A stretch of DNA of 64,000 nucleotides from Hermodice carunculata (taxonomy: Eukaryota > Annelida > Polychaeta > Eunicida > Amphinomidae). The position numbers and the translations under genes were made by a program. Shown in pieces: positions 1 through 14,050 of the stretch. The stretch's first letter is position 1, and each line of letters starts with the position of its first letter. Below the pieces are notes generated by a model, which saw nothing but the letters and a program-made list of their open reading frames with translations, had not been told where the DNA came from and made no database searches. The stretch covers positions 14,850,917-14,914,916 of the forward strand of contig OZ026625.1 of the NCBI GenBank assembly GCA_964020975.1, in the 5' to 3' direction.

Positions 1-2340
1 AGCGGCATTGCAGGAACACTGGGATGAAATTAATGACCCACAATGGGGGGCGGGGGAGCCACCTAGTGGTAGAGTAGAAGCAGGACCTGACAGGTGGGAA
101 CAGGAACTATGCAAGAGAATTGAGAGAATAGAAATTGAAATAGCATTGGACAGATTGAAAGTAGGAAAATCCCCAGGGCCAGATGGGGTACTAAATGAGT
201 TTATAAAGAAAGGTCCGGAAAAATTGTGGGAGAGTATGAAATTTCTGTTTAATTTGGTTATTGAAAGAAAGGAAGCCCCAAGAGAATGGAGGGAGCTGAA
301 GATAGCATACATCCCAAAGAAAGGATCAGTGGATAGCCTAGATCAGTGCAGAGGGATAGCATTAGCCTCAAATATTGGAAAGATTTTTGCACGTGTAATG
401 TACATGAGACTGGGGAGAGTTGTGGAGAGGGAGGGTTTCTTAGGAGAGATTCAGAATGGTTTCAGACCAGGCAGGAGGGTTGTCGATCATGTGTTTACAT
501 TATCACAGGTGCTAGAGATAGCAAGGAAAAGGAAAAGAAAGGTATACATGGCCTTCCTTGATGTGCGGAAAGCTTACAATAGGGTTTGGAGAAATGCACT
601 GTGGGCTAAAATGGAAGGGCTAGGCTTTGGAGGTGGCTTTCTGGAAGTTTTAAAGGCTTTGTATGCAGATATAAATTGTAGTCTCAGTATGGGAGACGTG
701 GAAACTCACGGGGCAAGGTTAGACATCTGGCTAAAACAAGGTTGTGTGTTATCATCGATTTTGTTTGCCATATACATGAGAGAACTGGGAACTGAGCTGA
801 AGGAGAGCAATAAAGGAGTAACAATAGGAGGAGAAAAGATACCAGGGTTGTTCTTCGCTTAAGACATTGTGTTAAGGGCAGATACAGGTAGAGAGTTACA
901 GGAACTTTTGAGGATAGCAGGAGACTATGGAAAAAAGTGGAGATAAGAGTTTGGTGAGAAGAAAAGTCAGGTCATGGTCTTGGGGCAGAAGAGAAGGCAG
1001 GAGGAGAAATGGATGGTAGGGTAGTTTAGGATACCAAAGGGTCAAGAAAAAGTCATCAGAATTGGAGAGGGTGAGGAATATGAATATTTAGGGGTGAACA
1101 TTAAGGTCACAGGACATGGAATGTTCAAGTACCATGTTGAGAAAATCAGACAGAAGGTGAATAGAGCAAAAGGTATGATGAAGGTCACAGCAGGGAACAG
1201 CTTCAAAAGATCATTCACAGGAAGGGTGCTGTGGGAACGTGTAGCCATACCTGGGATGTTGTATGGGATAGATGTAATGGCCATTAGTGAGAAGGATATT
1301 GAATGGATGGAGAAGGCACAGAGGGAGATGGGGAAATGGGTGCTTGGGGCACCACCATGTGTAGCAACAGAGGCAGTGTTGGGAGAGTTGGGATGGCTAC
1401 CAATAAGAGATAGAATAGCTAAGGCTAGGCTACGCTAGGCTACTGGGGATATTTGCAACAGGTGAATGAAGAAAGATGGTGTAGGAAGGCGTACATTGAG
1501 GCTGTCAGTGAAAAGACAAAATGGGTTCAAGAAATAGACAAGGTAGCTGAGAAATATGAGCTGAAAGGGCCAGATGAAATTGAAGTGGCGTGGAAATCCT
1601 ATATAGGAAAGGTGATCCAAGAGAAACATGTGGAGCAGTGGAAAAGAGGGGTTGAGGAAAAAAGCACATTGAAAGCATATAGAGCTGTAGACAAGCCAGT
1701 GAAGACTAAATGTTGGGATGGTAGCAAGGGTTCTAGACTGTTGTATCAGGGCAGAGCAGGAGTGATCAATCTGGAGAAGAGGAAACAGAAGTGGATAAAT
1801 GGGAGTGATGGGAAGTGCAGGGTGTGTAGGGAGGATGTGGATGAGACCATTGATCATATGATGACATGGTCTACAGGTTATAGAGTGCTTAGAGACCAGC
1901 TGTTTTTACAATGGAGAACAAGAGATGGGCAGTGTAAAAGCTTAGAGCAAGTCAGGGACATGGCTGAGAATGATAGGTTAGCATGGATACTAGGATTGAA
2001 GGGCGATTTTCCAGGAAGTACAGTTGGTTTAGAGTCAGTGAAAGGCTTCTTGGTGCAGTGCTGGGAGAGTAGGAATAATATCTTAGGATTAATCACGGAA
2101 GAGAATAGAGGACAAACTTAGCAAGGGAAGGGAGAAGGTAGCCCTTATTAGGGCTCCCATTACCCTGTCAGGTGGCATCATCAGTAGGGGCTGTGGGCAT
2201 GTCGAGTGCAAAGTTGCGACAGTGGGATAGGGCTTGCTTGCTTTTTTTTTTTTTTTAAAGGCCACCTGACTAGCTGCTAGGCTAGCCAGGACCGCGGCAG
2301 ATAAGCGGAGTGCCACAGATATTATTATTATTATTATTAT
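1..2340 (+). mobile_element. LINE (non-LTR retrotransposon), 3' part
   Basis: The element enters from the left window edge already inside its reverse transcriptase, so its 5' end, including any endonuclease, lies outside. The coding part runs to about 2118. It is followed by a roughly 200-bp 3' untranslated region with a T-run at 2242-2256, and ends in an (ATT)n tract at about 2320-2340. A simple-repeat tail instead of poly(A) is known from several LINE clades, such as the I group. I see no RNase H domain. The clade cannot be fixed without a phylogeny. The target duplication cannot be checked because the 5' end is missing. Confidence 0.85.
8..2118 (+). pseudogene. LINE reverse transcriptase and C-terminal domain, decayed
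   Basis: The translation shows the reverse-transcriptase blocks in order: SPGPDG near the start, a palm segment AFLDVRKAYNRVW with the first catalytic Asp at about 554-592, then LKQGCVLSS (block B) at about 732-758. The catalytic FADD box at about 851-868 reads F-A-stop-D, so the copy cannot be active. Two more in-frame stops follow before the thumb and connection region (1094-1435). A small duplication of the GGCTAC/GCTAGG type at about 1425-1442 moves the rest into another frame (1453-2118). That last part carries CRVCREDVDETIDHMM, a Cys-rich knuckle typical of LINE C-termini (C-x2-C...H). It then runs on for about 80 residues with no further motif that I recognise. Confidence 0.85.
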
Positions 2341-4094
2341 GACCATGGTGATTTGATATAGAAGGCGAATTAAGACTTGGATATGGGTATTTGGTTGCTT
2401 TATAGTCATCCAGATTAAATTCTGTAACACCTTTCATATGAATGCTTTAATATCATGGAGGCAACAGTTTTCGAATATTTGTATGAAACTGTAGGAGCAG
2501 CACTATCAAGGTAAGCTATATGCATGGTTGCACCTTCCTATTCTGTTACATATTGGACATATGAGGAGTCACAAACTTGTGAGATATTTACTTTCTCGAC
2601 TTGTTAATTCATTTGTTAATAGATACTGCCCTCGGGCGACCAGGGAAAAAAATCCTTTGGCCATCTGTGATAGGTGAAATATATCTTTACATGTTTTTTG
2701 TCACTCCTGTGATATGCTCAGGTGTATGGTGAGAGTTTCAGCCAAGTTCCGCAAAAATGAGCAAGAAAGCACCATGCTAATTTTTGTACCCATAAAGTTT
2801 GTCAAGTAACAGTGACCTTTCTCAGCTAGTGGCTTTCTATATGAATCCCCACTGGCAAGGTATGTTGTCCAGCGGTGGCCATACCATTTGCATTAAAGCA
2901 TCGACTCATAAAGGAGTATTTTCCTTGCAAGTTGCAAATCGAATTTCACTTGTAAATCCATCCGGAAATAAATGTGTCGGTGATATTATCTAAAATGACT
3001 CTGTGCATTGAAGTAAAGTTAAATTAGTGCTATATGACACCCAGTTATTTGTTTCTTTATTTCAAAATTATTTTCAATAGTGTTATGGCCTGTCAGTTGG
3101 GTTTCCATCGAACCTTATGTCATTCTGTTGGGTGTTATGCATATGATACCCTGTGCCAGCAAATGGTTGTTCTGCACGTGGTATGCTACTCAAGCCAGCA
3201 TACAACATTGGGTCTTGGTCAACAGGTAATTATGAGAGGCACAATTTACCAGTATTGACATATACAAAGAGGAAAGAGATTGTATATGAATCCTCTGTTT
3301 AAAATGATATATTGTTTGCAGTAAAGATACAGTATATCATAATACATAATACATACTTTCAGGACAGGTAATACACCAAAAAACCTTTGCACGGGCGATT
3401 TTCAGATTTTAACTGTTTTTACAAGATGAATGTCCTTCCTAGAAGTGGTCAAAATTTTAAACTTTTAACTAAAGTAGTAATATGAGAAAAAGAACACACA
3501 TGCATGTGGACATCCGAACGTCTATGTGTCATTCTTTTGGTTTTCAGCTGCCAAGCGGAACAATGCAACCCATCAATCAAACTTTCCAGTCTGTCACATG
3601 GCCACAGGTAGCAATGGCATATGGCAAAATGAGAGTGGTATCACGGCGGCACCGCGAAATCAGGCGAGATGCAGAAAGTATGTTTGTGGGCAGGAAATAA
3701 AATGCAAACATGCTAACATACCATAGCCTTAGTGGTTTACTTTATAGCTGTCTTGCTCGTTTTGCGTTCTAATGAAGGGAGACTTTAAATGTTCAGGAGC
3801 TGCGGGAATCGTCAGACTACGTCCCTTCAAAGGCAGTGCTGCGATGGATTATCCCAGTGGTCCTACCCACCAAAGACAGGCTTGGGGAAAAAAGTGCCTT
3901 CTTAATGAAGAATACCCATGTATATAATAATATTTGATCAAAACCCAAGGATGAGGAAATAATAGTACAAATAAACACAACGAAATGTACATAAACATGA
4001 ACGGAACAAAAACTACAAAAAAATGCGATACAAAACTTAGGTTGGAAAGAGAAATGAAACTCATTGAGGAAACGACTACAAAATAATGACAAGC
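2341..4094. other. non-coding stretch with one weak exon candidate
   Basis: No protein family is recognisable. Open frames are under 75 codons and overlap on several frames. The only gene-like signal is a 60-bp block at 3548-3607, listed separately. Confidence 0.5.
3548..3607 (+). other. possible 60-bp exon
   Basis: A pyrimidine-rich acceptor (TTCTTTTGGTTTTCAG) precedes the block and a GTAGCA donor follows it. The 60 bases are open in more than one frame; one reads LPSGTMQPINQTFQSVTWPQ. The protein is not recognised. Splice-like pairs this close arise by chance in AT-rich DNA, so this is weak. Confidence 0.15.
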
Positions 4095-4097
4095 TAA

Positions 4098-4360
4098 CTA
4101 AGGGATGGTTCAACATTTTCATCATTTTTGAATTTGTACTTACAGTACGCAAGGGTGGAGGGGGTTAAATGGGTCTATTCACTTTCACAGGACATGGAAA
4201 ATGATGGTAAATTTTTGGTCTGTTTTGTGCAATTTTGCTATGATTTGGGGGGAAAATCATCATTTTTAAAGTACTAATTTGGGGCGAGGGAGGGGGGTCA
4301 TGAAATTTAGTACCCTAAGTACTAATTCAAAAATGATGATAATGTTGAACTATCCCTAAG
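4098..4360. mobile_element. MITE with 44-bp terminal inverted repeats and TAA duplication
   Basis: The first 44 bases (starting CTAAGGGATGGTTCAACA) and the reverse complement of the last 44 (starting CTTAGGGATAGTTCAACA) match at nearly every base. The trinucleotide TAA stands directly outside both ends (4095-4097 and 4361-4363). A 3-bp TAA/TTA duplication with short non-autonomous size (263 bp) fits PIF/Harbinger-type MITEs. Inside, ATCATCATTTTT and its reverse complement, plus GTACTAAT segments, give further foldback structure. No coding capacity. Confidence 0.75.
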
Positions 4361-4363
4361 TAA

Positions 4364-7300
4364 AGTGTACAGACAAGTCTAACGAGGAAACTGCATACAA
4401 TATACAGATAGGAGTAAATACAATAAAATGCTATCCCTAAATACGGGATGAAGAGGTAGGGATGGAAGACAACCCGCCATCCAGCCACTGATCACGACCG
4501 ACGAGCAGCCTTAGGTGGCCCAACCAAAGCAAGGCAACACAACTTTTATTGTCAGGCTTGAGGTCATTCGGCCCAAAGGGCCGCCTCCATGACGTTATTC
4601 TTCGAAACCAGGTTGTCGCTGTCGCGGTTTGACAGATCGCTGAATAATGTTTCGTGTACTTAAAACACTCTTTTATTCATGTAATTGGCCAATAATTGAT
4701 TGACAACCTCACCAAATGTAAAGGGACGATGTTTACTACATTTTGTACAAATACCAGCTCAACCTGAGTACATATGGAATTGTTTAAGAGGCAAATGATC
4801 AACATCAAGGCCGGTTGAAGCTTGCTTTCTCTAGGATGAGAACCCTTCCTAAAAATGTTTATTCCAAAAAAAAAACGGCAGGGCGAAATTAAATCTGGTG
4901 AACGGCTTTTTAGTCTGTAATGTTTGCACTGCAAAAAAGATTCAGCGATTTTCAAAATTTTGCTTCGTTCTTTTTCTGTGATATGAGGAAAATGGACATG
5001 CTGGAAATCAAATGGAAAATTGAAATGTCAAACTTTGAGGATGGATAACAGATAAACTAGACCCCCCCCCCAAAAAAAAAAAACAAGCAAAAAAAAAAAA
5101 AAAAAAAAAAAAAACCCAGGATCGATTTTTGTTGCCAATCTATCAGGATTCAGATTCAAGTGTAATTATGATTGTATCACAAATAAACTTATATCGACAT
5201 TCATGGGGTGGATGCTCTGCGTCAACTTTGGATTGTTTATTCAACAATTACCATCGCAGACACCCAAATACAGAACATATAAATTCTTTGGAGTATGACA
5301 ATTACACACATATATGATTTATTATCCTACCATTAATACTTTTTGAGCTAGGATTGATTAAAGTGGGATTTATTTTGGTGACTTAGCTGTCCTTAAGGAT
5401 GTTTACTCTTGCAAGTTCAGAGAACCGTGATTATACAAGTATAAATGACGGTGCTTTTAGGATGTATGTGAATGCTACCTACACATGTATACCCACTGCA
5501 GTAAAGAAACCAATCAAAAGTTTAATGTTTGCAAAAAAACAAAAAACAAAAAAAAAAAGCTGGTTTAATTTAATTTTGGCTCAGACCTCTCCCTAAAGGC
5601 CAAAGTTAACTTTACATTGAAAATTATGTCTTGCCGAATGTGACATACCTGCCAGTCTTCCACACTGTGCCAGTCCGCAGCTTTCTAGTCACATCCATTT
5701 GTGAATGATTGATCCTGAATGCTGTCAAATAAACATACTTCACCATTAAAATTTATGCCTTGTTTATTCTTTTGTGTTCAGTATTTATGTACAAGTTTCA
5801 CACTACGTATTTATATTTCCATGTCTGGCTCATTTGACTTTGAATCTGAATAAAAAGGTGGTTGATGGGCTCAAAATGCCTCACATTTTGATGATATGCA
5901 ATAGAAGAAATCTGTTATTTTCCGCTCTTTTCATTCATGGACTTTCTCTTCATTCAATTATTGATCCAGTTCCGATGGCTATCATTTCAAATTTAACCAC
6001 GGTGCACTCCCTTTTCTGTAACCATTTATTTGATTTTACTGTTTGACAGCTTCACATCCTTTCCTCGCTGGTTGCTCATAAAATGCTCCATCTTGCTTCG
6101 TGGATGACCATAAATAAAAAAAATCGCCCATTCTGGACAAAAACAGCTGCTGTCACTGCCCATACTACCCAGTATTCCGTTACAACTGGCTGGGAAATGG
6201 CGCCTGCACTGCCCCGCACTCACGTATATTGTTCCTTTTTGAATGAAACCACCGTTATATTTACTGTATATTTTTATATGAGCATAAGGGTGTGTGATGT
6301 ATGTTCCGTCAATTTTTAAAATAAAGTATGCAATTGGTATTGTGCAGACACCTTTCATTAAAACATGCACAATAAAAAAGGCAAGTCTATAGAGAAAATC
6401 AAAATTTATGCCAGTGATTACCTGTCATACCCAGACAACACATGATTTGAGCACAACTTGCCAGCTTTACGCCACTGTGTGTGAATTATGCATACAAACT
6501 TAATCATGAAATAAATATCTGTGAAAACAAATAACAGAAACAGGCTGATAAGTTTATGTATTACTCTGGCTAAAACAGTGAGCCAATAACAGGTAAATGG
6601 CTCCAAAAGGCGTGAACACAATGATAACCAAGAACGTTTTACTTTCTATGGTACAAAAGTTGACTGCTACTTGAATAAACATCCTCACATATATCGGCAA
6701 AACGGTGTTTCCCGTTTAAAAGTAAAATGTCAATATTTTGTGTTTATATAAACTTTGTCCGTTGAGATACTAAACAGGCCTTTACCACCCCCTTACTAAA
6801 CTAGGGTAGTTTTTTTTCATCAGACATCGATCTTTTGACGGCTTTCCTACATTTAGTTAAGCAATGCTTTGTAAGCTATGCATTTGCCCATAATGTGTAC
6901 TTTGTGCGATGCAGTAATACAGCTATTCATTCATTCATGGTGAGTTACGATTATTCACACATATATACAGGTCTGCCCTGTGTGTGTAATGATAATATGA
7001 CATAAATTGTGTACATTCATGTTTTGGCATGGTGGATGTAAAATCATTCTGGAAAAATTGTCTTTCCTTAAGTTTTAAGAATACATGGCAAAGTTATATC
7101 ATTGGACTGTCCAAATACACAGCAATGACGCTGGCGACCATCAGGTGGCACTGTTAGTGTAAAATATTGGTGTTGTAAGTAACGGTTAGCAATCATAGAC
7201 AAATATTCATTAAAAAATCAACTATACACATTTATGTCCCTTTAGCTCTCATGTCTCCAAGGTGTTGTTTTTACAAATTACGTACTATTGGCTAACTGTG

Positions 7301-8172
7301 GTCTTTTAATTGCCACAGAGAACCATCATCCATGTTTTTACCTGTCCATAAGTGAAAGCACAGCATCATAAAGTTCACTGGAAGTGGACTAGACATTTTT
7401 TCTTTATATTTTGAACTTTGATAAAAGCTGAAGGAAACTTTTTAGATATATAAAATCGTAGGCAGACGTTTGCACCACGTTCAACAGGTATACTATATAT
7501 ATTACCCTTTTGTAATGGAAGTCACCATCACACACCCTTGCTTTCAATATTTAAGGGCCGAAGTAATAGAACAAATAAATTGATAGTCTCCCCTCGTCTA
7601 CAAACTACCTATGAAAGCACGCATTAGAATAGATATTAATTATGCGTATCGAAGGAACTGAAATTTACAGATAAGAGACACTATATTGTTCCTATGCCAG
7701 ATGTTTTTAGAAGTTCACCCTATCACAAAGTAAAAATAAATAGTAATCTGACAGCAATAAAAATGGCAAGTAGCTATGACTCCTAACCATTGTATCTCCA
7801 TTCTTATGCTATAATTTTCATATTCATTTTTTCTAATCTGGTTTGTTTGTCCCCCACTTATATTATATATCATGAATGTACCTTTTTTTCTTTGTAATAT
7901 TAAGTCCCGTACAATACTGCAATTATCCTTATTATGTCTTAAACATGGTGTTTTGTCTCATGTACATTTAGTAACTTTCCAGGCTTCTGCCTTCATCCAG
8001 TTTAGATATAATATTTTCATTAATATATATTGTGCTTGTAGATAATCTAACCACCACTGAATGAAGGCAGTGCTGAGTGCCAGTTCTTTTAAAATGTCAT
8101 CAAAGTAAAGCATCATATGAATTGTTTCCTTATTCCTTCAGAATAAAAGCGACATGCAACTTCCTAGAAAAT
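4364..8172. other. non-coding stretch
   Basis: Only short overlapping open frames with no recognisable domain. It contains a C-run and A-rich tract at 5062-5114 that could be the tail of an old retroposon, but I could not find a matching body. Nothing else stands out. Confidence 0.5.
5062..5114. repeat. poly(C)/poly(A) tract
   Basis: A run of C is followed by about 45 nearly pure A. Simple-sequence DNA; possibly a retroposon tail, unproven. Confidence 0.7.
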
Positions 8173-8240
8173 TAACGAAATATGCCTTTCCAATAAATAA
8201 CGGAATACGCCTTCCCACCAAATAACAAAACATGCCCTCT
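8173..8240. repeat. 25-bp minisatellite, about 2.7 copies
   Basis: The motif TAACGAAATATGCC recurs with variants at 8173, 8198 and 8223, so the period is exactly 25 bp. Confidence 0.65.
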
Positions 8241-8359
8241 CATGCCTCTTTGACAAACTAAAAGACTGTGCCATGAAAAGTCGCTAAAATGATCTTGGGA
8301 AGTGACACTTAACACAACAATTCTTTATTTTTGAGGAACACAAAATGTGAATATTTAGG

Positions 8360-8545
8360 GACACAGATACATGAAACCTGTGCATTCTGGACACCTCCGG
8401 GACTGGCAAAAAGTGTCCACAGTTGGCAGGTGTCCACAATAGACAACTGTTTTCAACAATAAAATTGACCTTTCGTTCCTGGACAAATCTGTCCACATTA
8501 TACAGGTGTCCGCATTGTAGATGTGTTCACAAGAACAGGTTTTAC
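8360..8545. repeat. short repeat rich in GGTGTCC / TGTCCAC
   Basis: AGGTGTCCACAATAG and AGGTGTCCGCATTGTAG, with several further TGTCCAC or GGACACC copies in both orientations, lie within 190 bp. This looks like a fragment of a dispersed repeat. I see no terminal repeats or duplication that would set its limits. Confidence 0.35.
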
Positions 8546-11500
8546 AGCATTGACGCATTTTGCAAGAGCAATTTTCTAACAGATAAAACACCTTGGTTCG
8601 CAAGGTGTGGTTTCTTGTTTCTACTAATCGAAAATATGGGTAAGAGCTTGGAGGTGTGAATATGTAATAAGTCAGCAATACATGCTGTGCACATCTCCAT
8701 CAAAGTAATAAGATGCATGGTTGTTTGGATGGCTTTTGTGAGAAACGGTTGAGTGACAGTCTTGCATGTCCCACCCTTTTGACAAGGTGGGATGAAGTTT
8801 CATCTCTTTTGGTAGTCTTTAACTCCAAACCTTTCCAATGTCATTTGTGCTTAAATATTGGGAACGGTTGGCTATTATAAAATGTCAGAAAATAATGTAT
8901 CATGAAGCTGCAATGATGTCGTATCACTCTTAATACTGCCCTTTAAGTCACGATTATGACATTAAAATAAACCTGTCTCAGGGAGCTTATATCTGCTACA
9001 GGGAGTCATACTTGGCAACATATATAATATGCACACCAACATTATCTTAGTCACTTACCTTTTAAACAAGTAGCCCGGTATCTGGCCCACTGAGCTTGAA
9101 AACCATTACCGCGTTATGCACATAAACATTATCTCGGTTAAGATGCTTAAAACCAATACTGACTTATAAACATAAACGGTATATCGGCCACCGCTCATTA
9201 AAAGCGTTATTTTGTGTGACTCCCTCCCCCAGCCTCCTCAAGGTATATAGTAGCTTGAAATTTATGGAGTGTTCAAGAAATCCAAACAAATTGTTTTCTA
9301 CTGCACAAAAACTATGTTGGCATCTGATATCGAGTTGAAATTGGCCAAAAGTAAAACAAATTACGGGTAGACATTACATTATCGCTTGCACTTGTTAAGT
9401 AAAGTACACTGCTAGTGTAGTCTTAGCTCCTTATTTTCTTCATGATGCAGAAAACATTGCACTAGCGTGTTTCATTCACTGTTAAAGCTATTTGGTGGCA
9501 CAATGGCTTGTATGCTCTGGTCAGTTATAGTAGGCATTGATGCTTTCAGGTACTGCCGACAGATAATGGTTAGCAAAGAAGACCACCAGGATATTCTTGG
9601 TTTTCAACATCATCATTCCTTTGATATCAGCTGCTGGCCAAAACTATAATTACTTTCACAGACGACCGTCACTTTTGTCAATATCTTGTGCACATAAATA
9701 TGTTATGATTCTTTACCACCCTTACCTTTGTGTGGCATCTAAAATAATACATTTCTCCTGGGACGTTCCGGCGTCAATGGGACAAGTAACATGACACTTT
9801 TTACCACTTTATGTTCACCCTTGTGTGTACCATGTTTGATTCTTTCTGCAAACACTGGCGCACATTCACTTGACCCATTTAAACGTTACAAGATAAGAGA
9901 ATGGACTTATAAACAGTAATAGCTCCATGATAAGAGTGAAATTTTGCAATTACAGAATATTGGCAGTGTATAAACTACAACAATAAGGGAGACAAAGGAA
10001 AGGTACCTATTTCTGAACCCAAACTCCTCACCCGGATTGACAACTTACCAGTGTCATCTGTCACAAGAACATTTTGTGGATTTTTATATGAGAAAAATGA
10101 ACAATATTAGATGTATCTGACAGGACTCAACCATAAAGACAAAACCTTGCCCACTCCAGTCATGCTACTATTCCATAGACACGGCTCTTAATTACCATCC
10201 CTTATAGAATGGGCGTCCATATGTCTAAACAAAATCTTTAAATTGTAATTCATATGTCAATAATCCAGACGAAGCTCAGGACAATCTTGGTTCTAAAGGT
10301 GTTCCAATGACAAGCTATTTTCGCTTATATTTCACGATGACTATGACCGCACAAAGGCATTGTTATAACAGTTTAATGTGAATACTGTATCTACTATTTG
10401 ATGCATGGGTGTGTCAGGGCATTTATCAAATATTACATAACTGCAATGAGTCGAATATGGCAAGCTTTCCAGCAGATAACAGATAGTTTTACATTGGAAC
10501 TGATCAAGCTCTAAGGTATTGTCCAAACAGTTTCGGGAACTGTGCTGTTAATGAATACTCACAATTAAAAAATGATAAGCATAATGATCTAATAAAAACG
10601 TGCCATACAGTAAGTGCAGTCTCGAAGAGGGTATGTCTTACCTTTTTCGAGAAAACGGAACAAACTAACTCTGGATATATAGGATTAGGACGAGTTTCAA
10701 GAACATTCTACTAGCGTCAGACTCATAAGCTGCCATAATGAAATTTGTAACGCCGCTGGATGAAAGTCTTTGTAGGACTTACAATGGCTCATTTTACAGG
10801 GTAAATACAGGAACAAGTGAAAATACAAAAACTTGATATGAACCAATCTCTTCGAATAGGATAGACATAGCCTACAGTATCCTGCAATATGTCAGGTGGG
10901 AAAGCCATGGCTGAAATGTGTAAAACTGAACCTCCTACCATATATATAAACACAGGCATGGGAACACCTAGGACAAGAAAACTGCTTGGACATGGAATCA
11001 TTTGAGACATGAAAACACTTGAGGCATGACAACATGACATGAAAACTCTTGCAATATGAAAACACCTGGGGCACATGTTACTTTTTAAATCAAATTTGAC
11101 AGTGCATAATTTCAAAATTCCACGGAAAGATAAGACAGATCAAAGAACTGGTAAATCCAAGTTAAACTGTACTGCCTTTTTAATTCATGCCAGTGTTTTT
11201 TATGACTTTGCGACGTATATAGGGCCATAAAAGATATAAAATGTGTTTGGACTGGGGAAAAGACAAATGTTTTCCATATGCATAAATTTGCAAGGATACC
11301 CCTTTCAAATGTATTGGGTTTTTTTGGTAAAGTTTCAATGTCATCCATAGAGGAAAAAATGGCTTTGTATTCACTTTTTGGATTAAGAAAAGATGCAGAA
11401 AACACTGCGATTCCCAAATCCAGCGTTAAATGAGAAAACAAGAATTTGGTGCAATGGGACATTCCCTGTTTTGGAGCAAAGACAAACTTTCATTAAAAGT

Positions 11501-13808
11501 GACAGTGTCATAAGGTGGCATTGGAGTAATGAGAGCGATGATTTGAAGTGATTGAAGCTTACATCTATATACGTGAAATTGCGCAGAAAGCTTACAAACA
11601 AGATAGCCACTACGAGGTATAAAATTTTACCAATCCATATGGCTAATGGTAAGATGTGTGTAATATTTCAAAACTTGTTTTGAAATGAACGTTCCTAAAT
11701 AATTTGTGGCCACTTGTACCAAAACTCTGTGTGTTTGCTACGTTTGTATCATAAACATTTCTTTTCAAAGCATTGGAAGTTCGTCCGGATATTGAGTAAA
11801 TTTGACACATTTTGAAACGACAATTAACACCTTGCCAGTACCAGGCTGATCACGTGGCAGCATCAGACGGCTGGTATACAGATTTAGCAGCACTTTGTTT
11901 CTGCTTTTAAAAAGATACATAAATAAAGAGACACCCTGGCAAAAAGAAGTGTGGCTGATTTAACAAAGGAAAGTTGATCACCTCGAGAGTAATAAAAGAG
12001 CATGAACAAATGATTGCTGCCAGATGTAACAGGAATTGATGCATATGGTCTTATTTGCAGCATGTACCGTAAGTAATTACAAAATGAGGTGATTATGATG
12101 GCATGATATAGATCACTGCATCAAAGATAGCTATCCCGCCATACAAGCAATTGTATAGTCTGACTTTGAGCAGGATAAGTGATACACTGTGCGGGTAGGG
12201 CATGACACTAACTATTGTAACATATCTTTTGCAGACACGGTAGTTGTACAGAAGATGAGCCTGGCGTTTCGTCCTGCGTTTTTTAACAGAACTAACATTT
12301 ATGTACAAATTCAATTTCATCTGATCAATAAATTTTAAAGCCCCACTTTCATATTTATGTATGCAGCACACAACAACACATAAACTATGCAGATTAGAAA
12401 CTGTGATGCAATGAATATAATTGAATCCATCTTTAATGTATTTATCACTACCACTTAGGTGACTAAGAAACTTATCACCATAGCTTATAATATAAATGTT
12501 GCACTGGGATCAAAAGAAATCCATAACTATAATATTATGTTTTATTGGTTTGACAAGATCACGTGACGCTGGTGCACCAAATAACAAGCTTCTTTCAAAT
12601 GTAACGTGCCAACATACAGACGCTTTCTGGTAATTTATTGTGAATGAAGTAATATTCCACAATGAATTGGTTATCAGCATTGAAAACTTCAAGAGTATGG
12701 TGTCTGTATTTAAATATTACTTCATCTGATTTTGATGTGAGATTAACAGCAGCGTTTTTACCAATAAATTTTCCCAAGGGTTCCAATCTTATATACCTTT
12801 TCATAATTGCTAAATATGCAATAGGGCAAGTTTTCCCGGAATATAGGATTTCCATTTATTAGGACAAAGCGCAAACCAGCTTAGAGCGACCTGCAAATAT
12901 GCACCACTGAAAGAGGCTTGAATTCCGTTTTGATGAAAAGCATTGCAAGTGAAATGAAGTCTCACCACAACCAGAAGTTGTGAATGTCCTGTTATAAAGT
13001 AAAAATGTGTCGAAATCTTATCGGACACTTTTTTGCCTCGGCCATATGCTTGATAAAACCAGCTTTTAGTGATGCCCAAATCCTAATACACCTGCTTGGT
13101 GCTGGAAGGAAATATAATGTGTTCACTTCAATAAAGCGAAACAATGTGTCAGTCGTGCGCTTCTCATCACGCCACAAAACTAGTGATATGGCCTGGAATG
13201 TAGCATGTAGTTTCTCTTTATACCAAAGCGCATCCGCATAATGGGAAGCGCAATAATTTACATGAAAGCACACATTTTTGAGGGAATGCATTGACTATAT
13301 TACTTATATAGCTCCCCCCCCATGCTCTCTGTCAACAAACAGTTCTGCACTTTGCGACTGGCAGGTCTCTGTTACTTTTAAATTAGGGTTATCATTTTTA
13401 AGCATCATCTACTTCAGATGGTTGAAGACAGCAAAGTCCAATTTTACAATAGTGAACTTAATAAAGAATCTTTCTGTACTTTGATTTTCAGAGTTACATT
13501 TGTGTAACCATCATGTTTGTAATTGCACCACTGCCACAAGTTTTCTGTGAACATAATTCCAAAGGTCTTAAAATGGAATGAAGATTCGTGATATGTAGAA
13601 CTCTTTAGTTTAAACGTATATAGTGTGTTTTTGCATGGTGGATATCAATGCGTTTCATTAGATTCTTCATATTTGGTAGCTGCGTAATTTGTTGCACCAA
13701 TGTCACATAGTCCTCTCCTGACGAAGAGCCTGGCTTCCTCTGAGCATGTACAGTTTATGTTTCCCTGTGAACACTTTCAGTGATACCAACAGTGTCAAAT
13801 GCAGAAGT
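8546..13808. other. non-coding stretch
   Basis: No protein similarity recognised on either strand. Open frames up to about 115 codons (for example 11112-11462 minus) overlap others and have the composition of AT-rich noise. A loose array of ATGAAAACACTTG-like units at 10975-11070 is the only local repetition. Confidence 0.45.
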
Positions 13809-13809
13809 A

Positions 13810-14050
13810 TAAGTCATATCTGAAACATTACAGATATATTTGTGTGTCACATTAAAGTTGTAAAAAATCAGGCAAACGCCAGGAAGAACAAAAGTCATCT
13901 CTGAAGCTTAACAGGTATATCTGTATGGTCTGTTCAAGTCAAAAAGGATGCTGTGCAAAAAGTGACAATATTGGTGTTTGAAGCTTTACAGGTATATTTG
14001 TATGGCCTATTGAAGTCGGAAAAGATAATGCTTCAAAATCAACAAAATGA
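13810..14050. repeat. degenerate tandem repeat, three units of about 80 bp
   Basis: The segment CTGAA(A/G)C(A/T)T(T/A)ACAG(A/G)TATAT recurs with its ACAG at 13830, 13911 and 13988. The spacing is 81 and 77 bp, and the flanking bases are partly conserved. The units have diverged clearly, so this is an old duplication. Confidence 0.55.
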
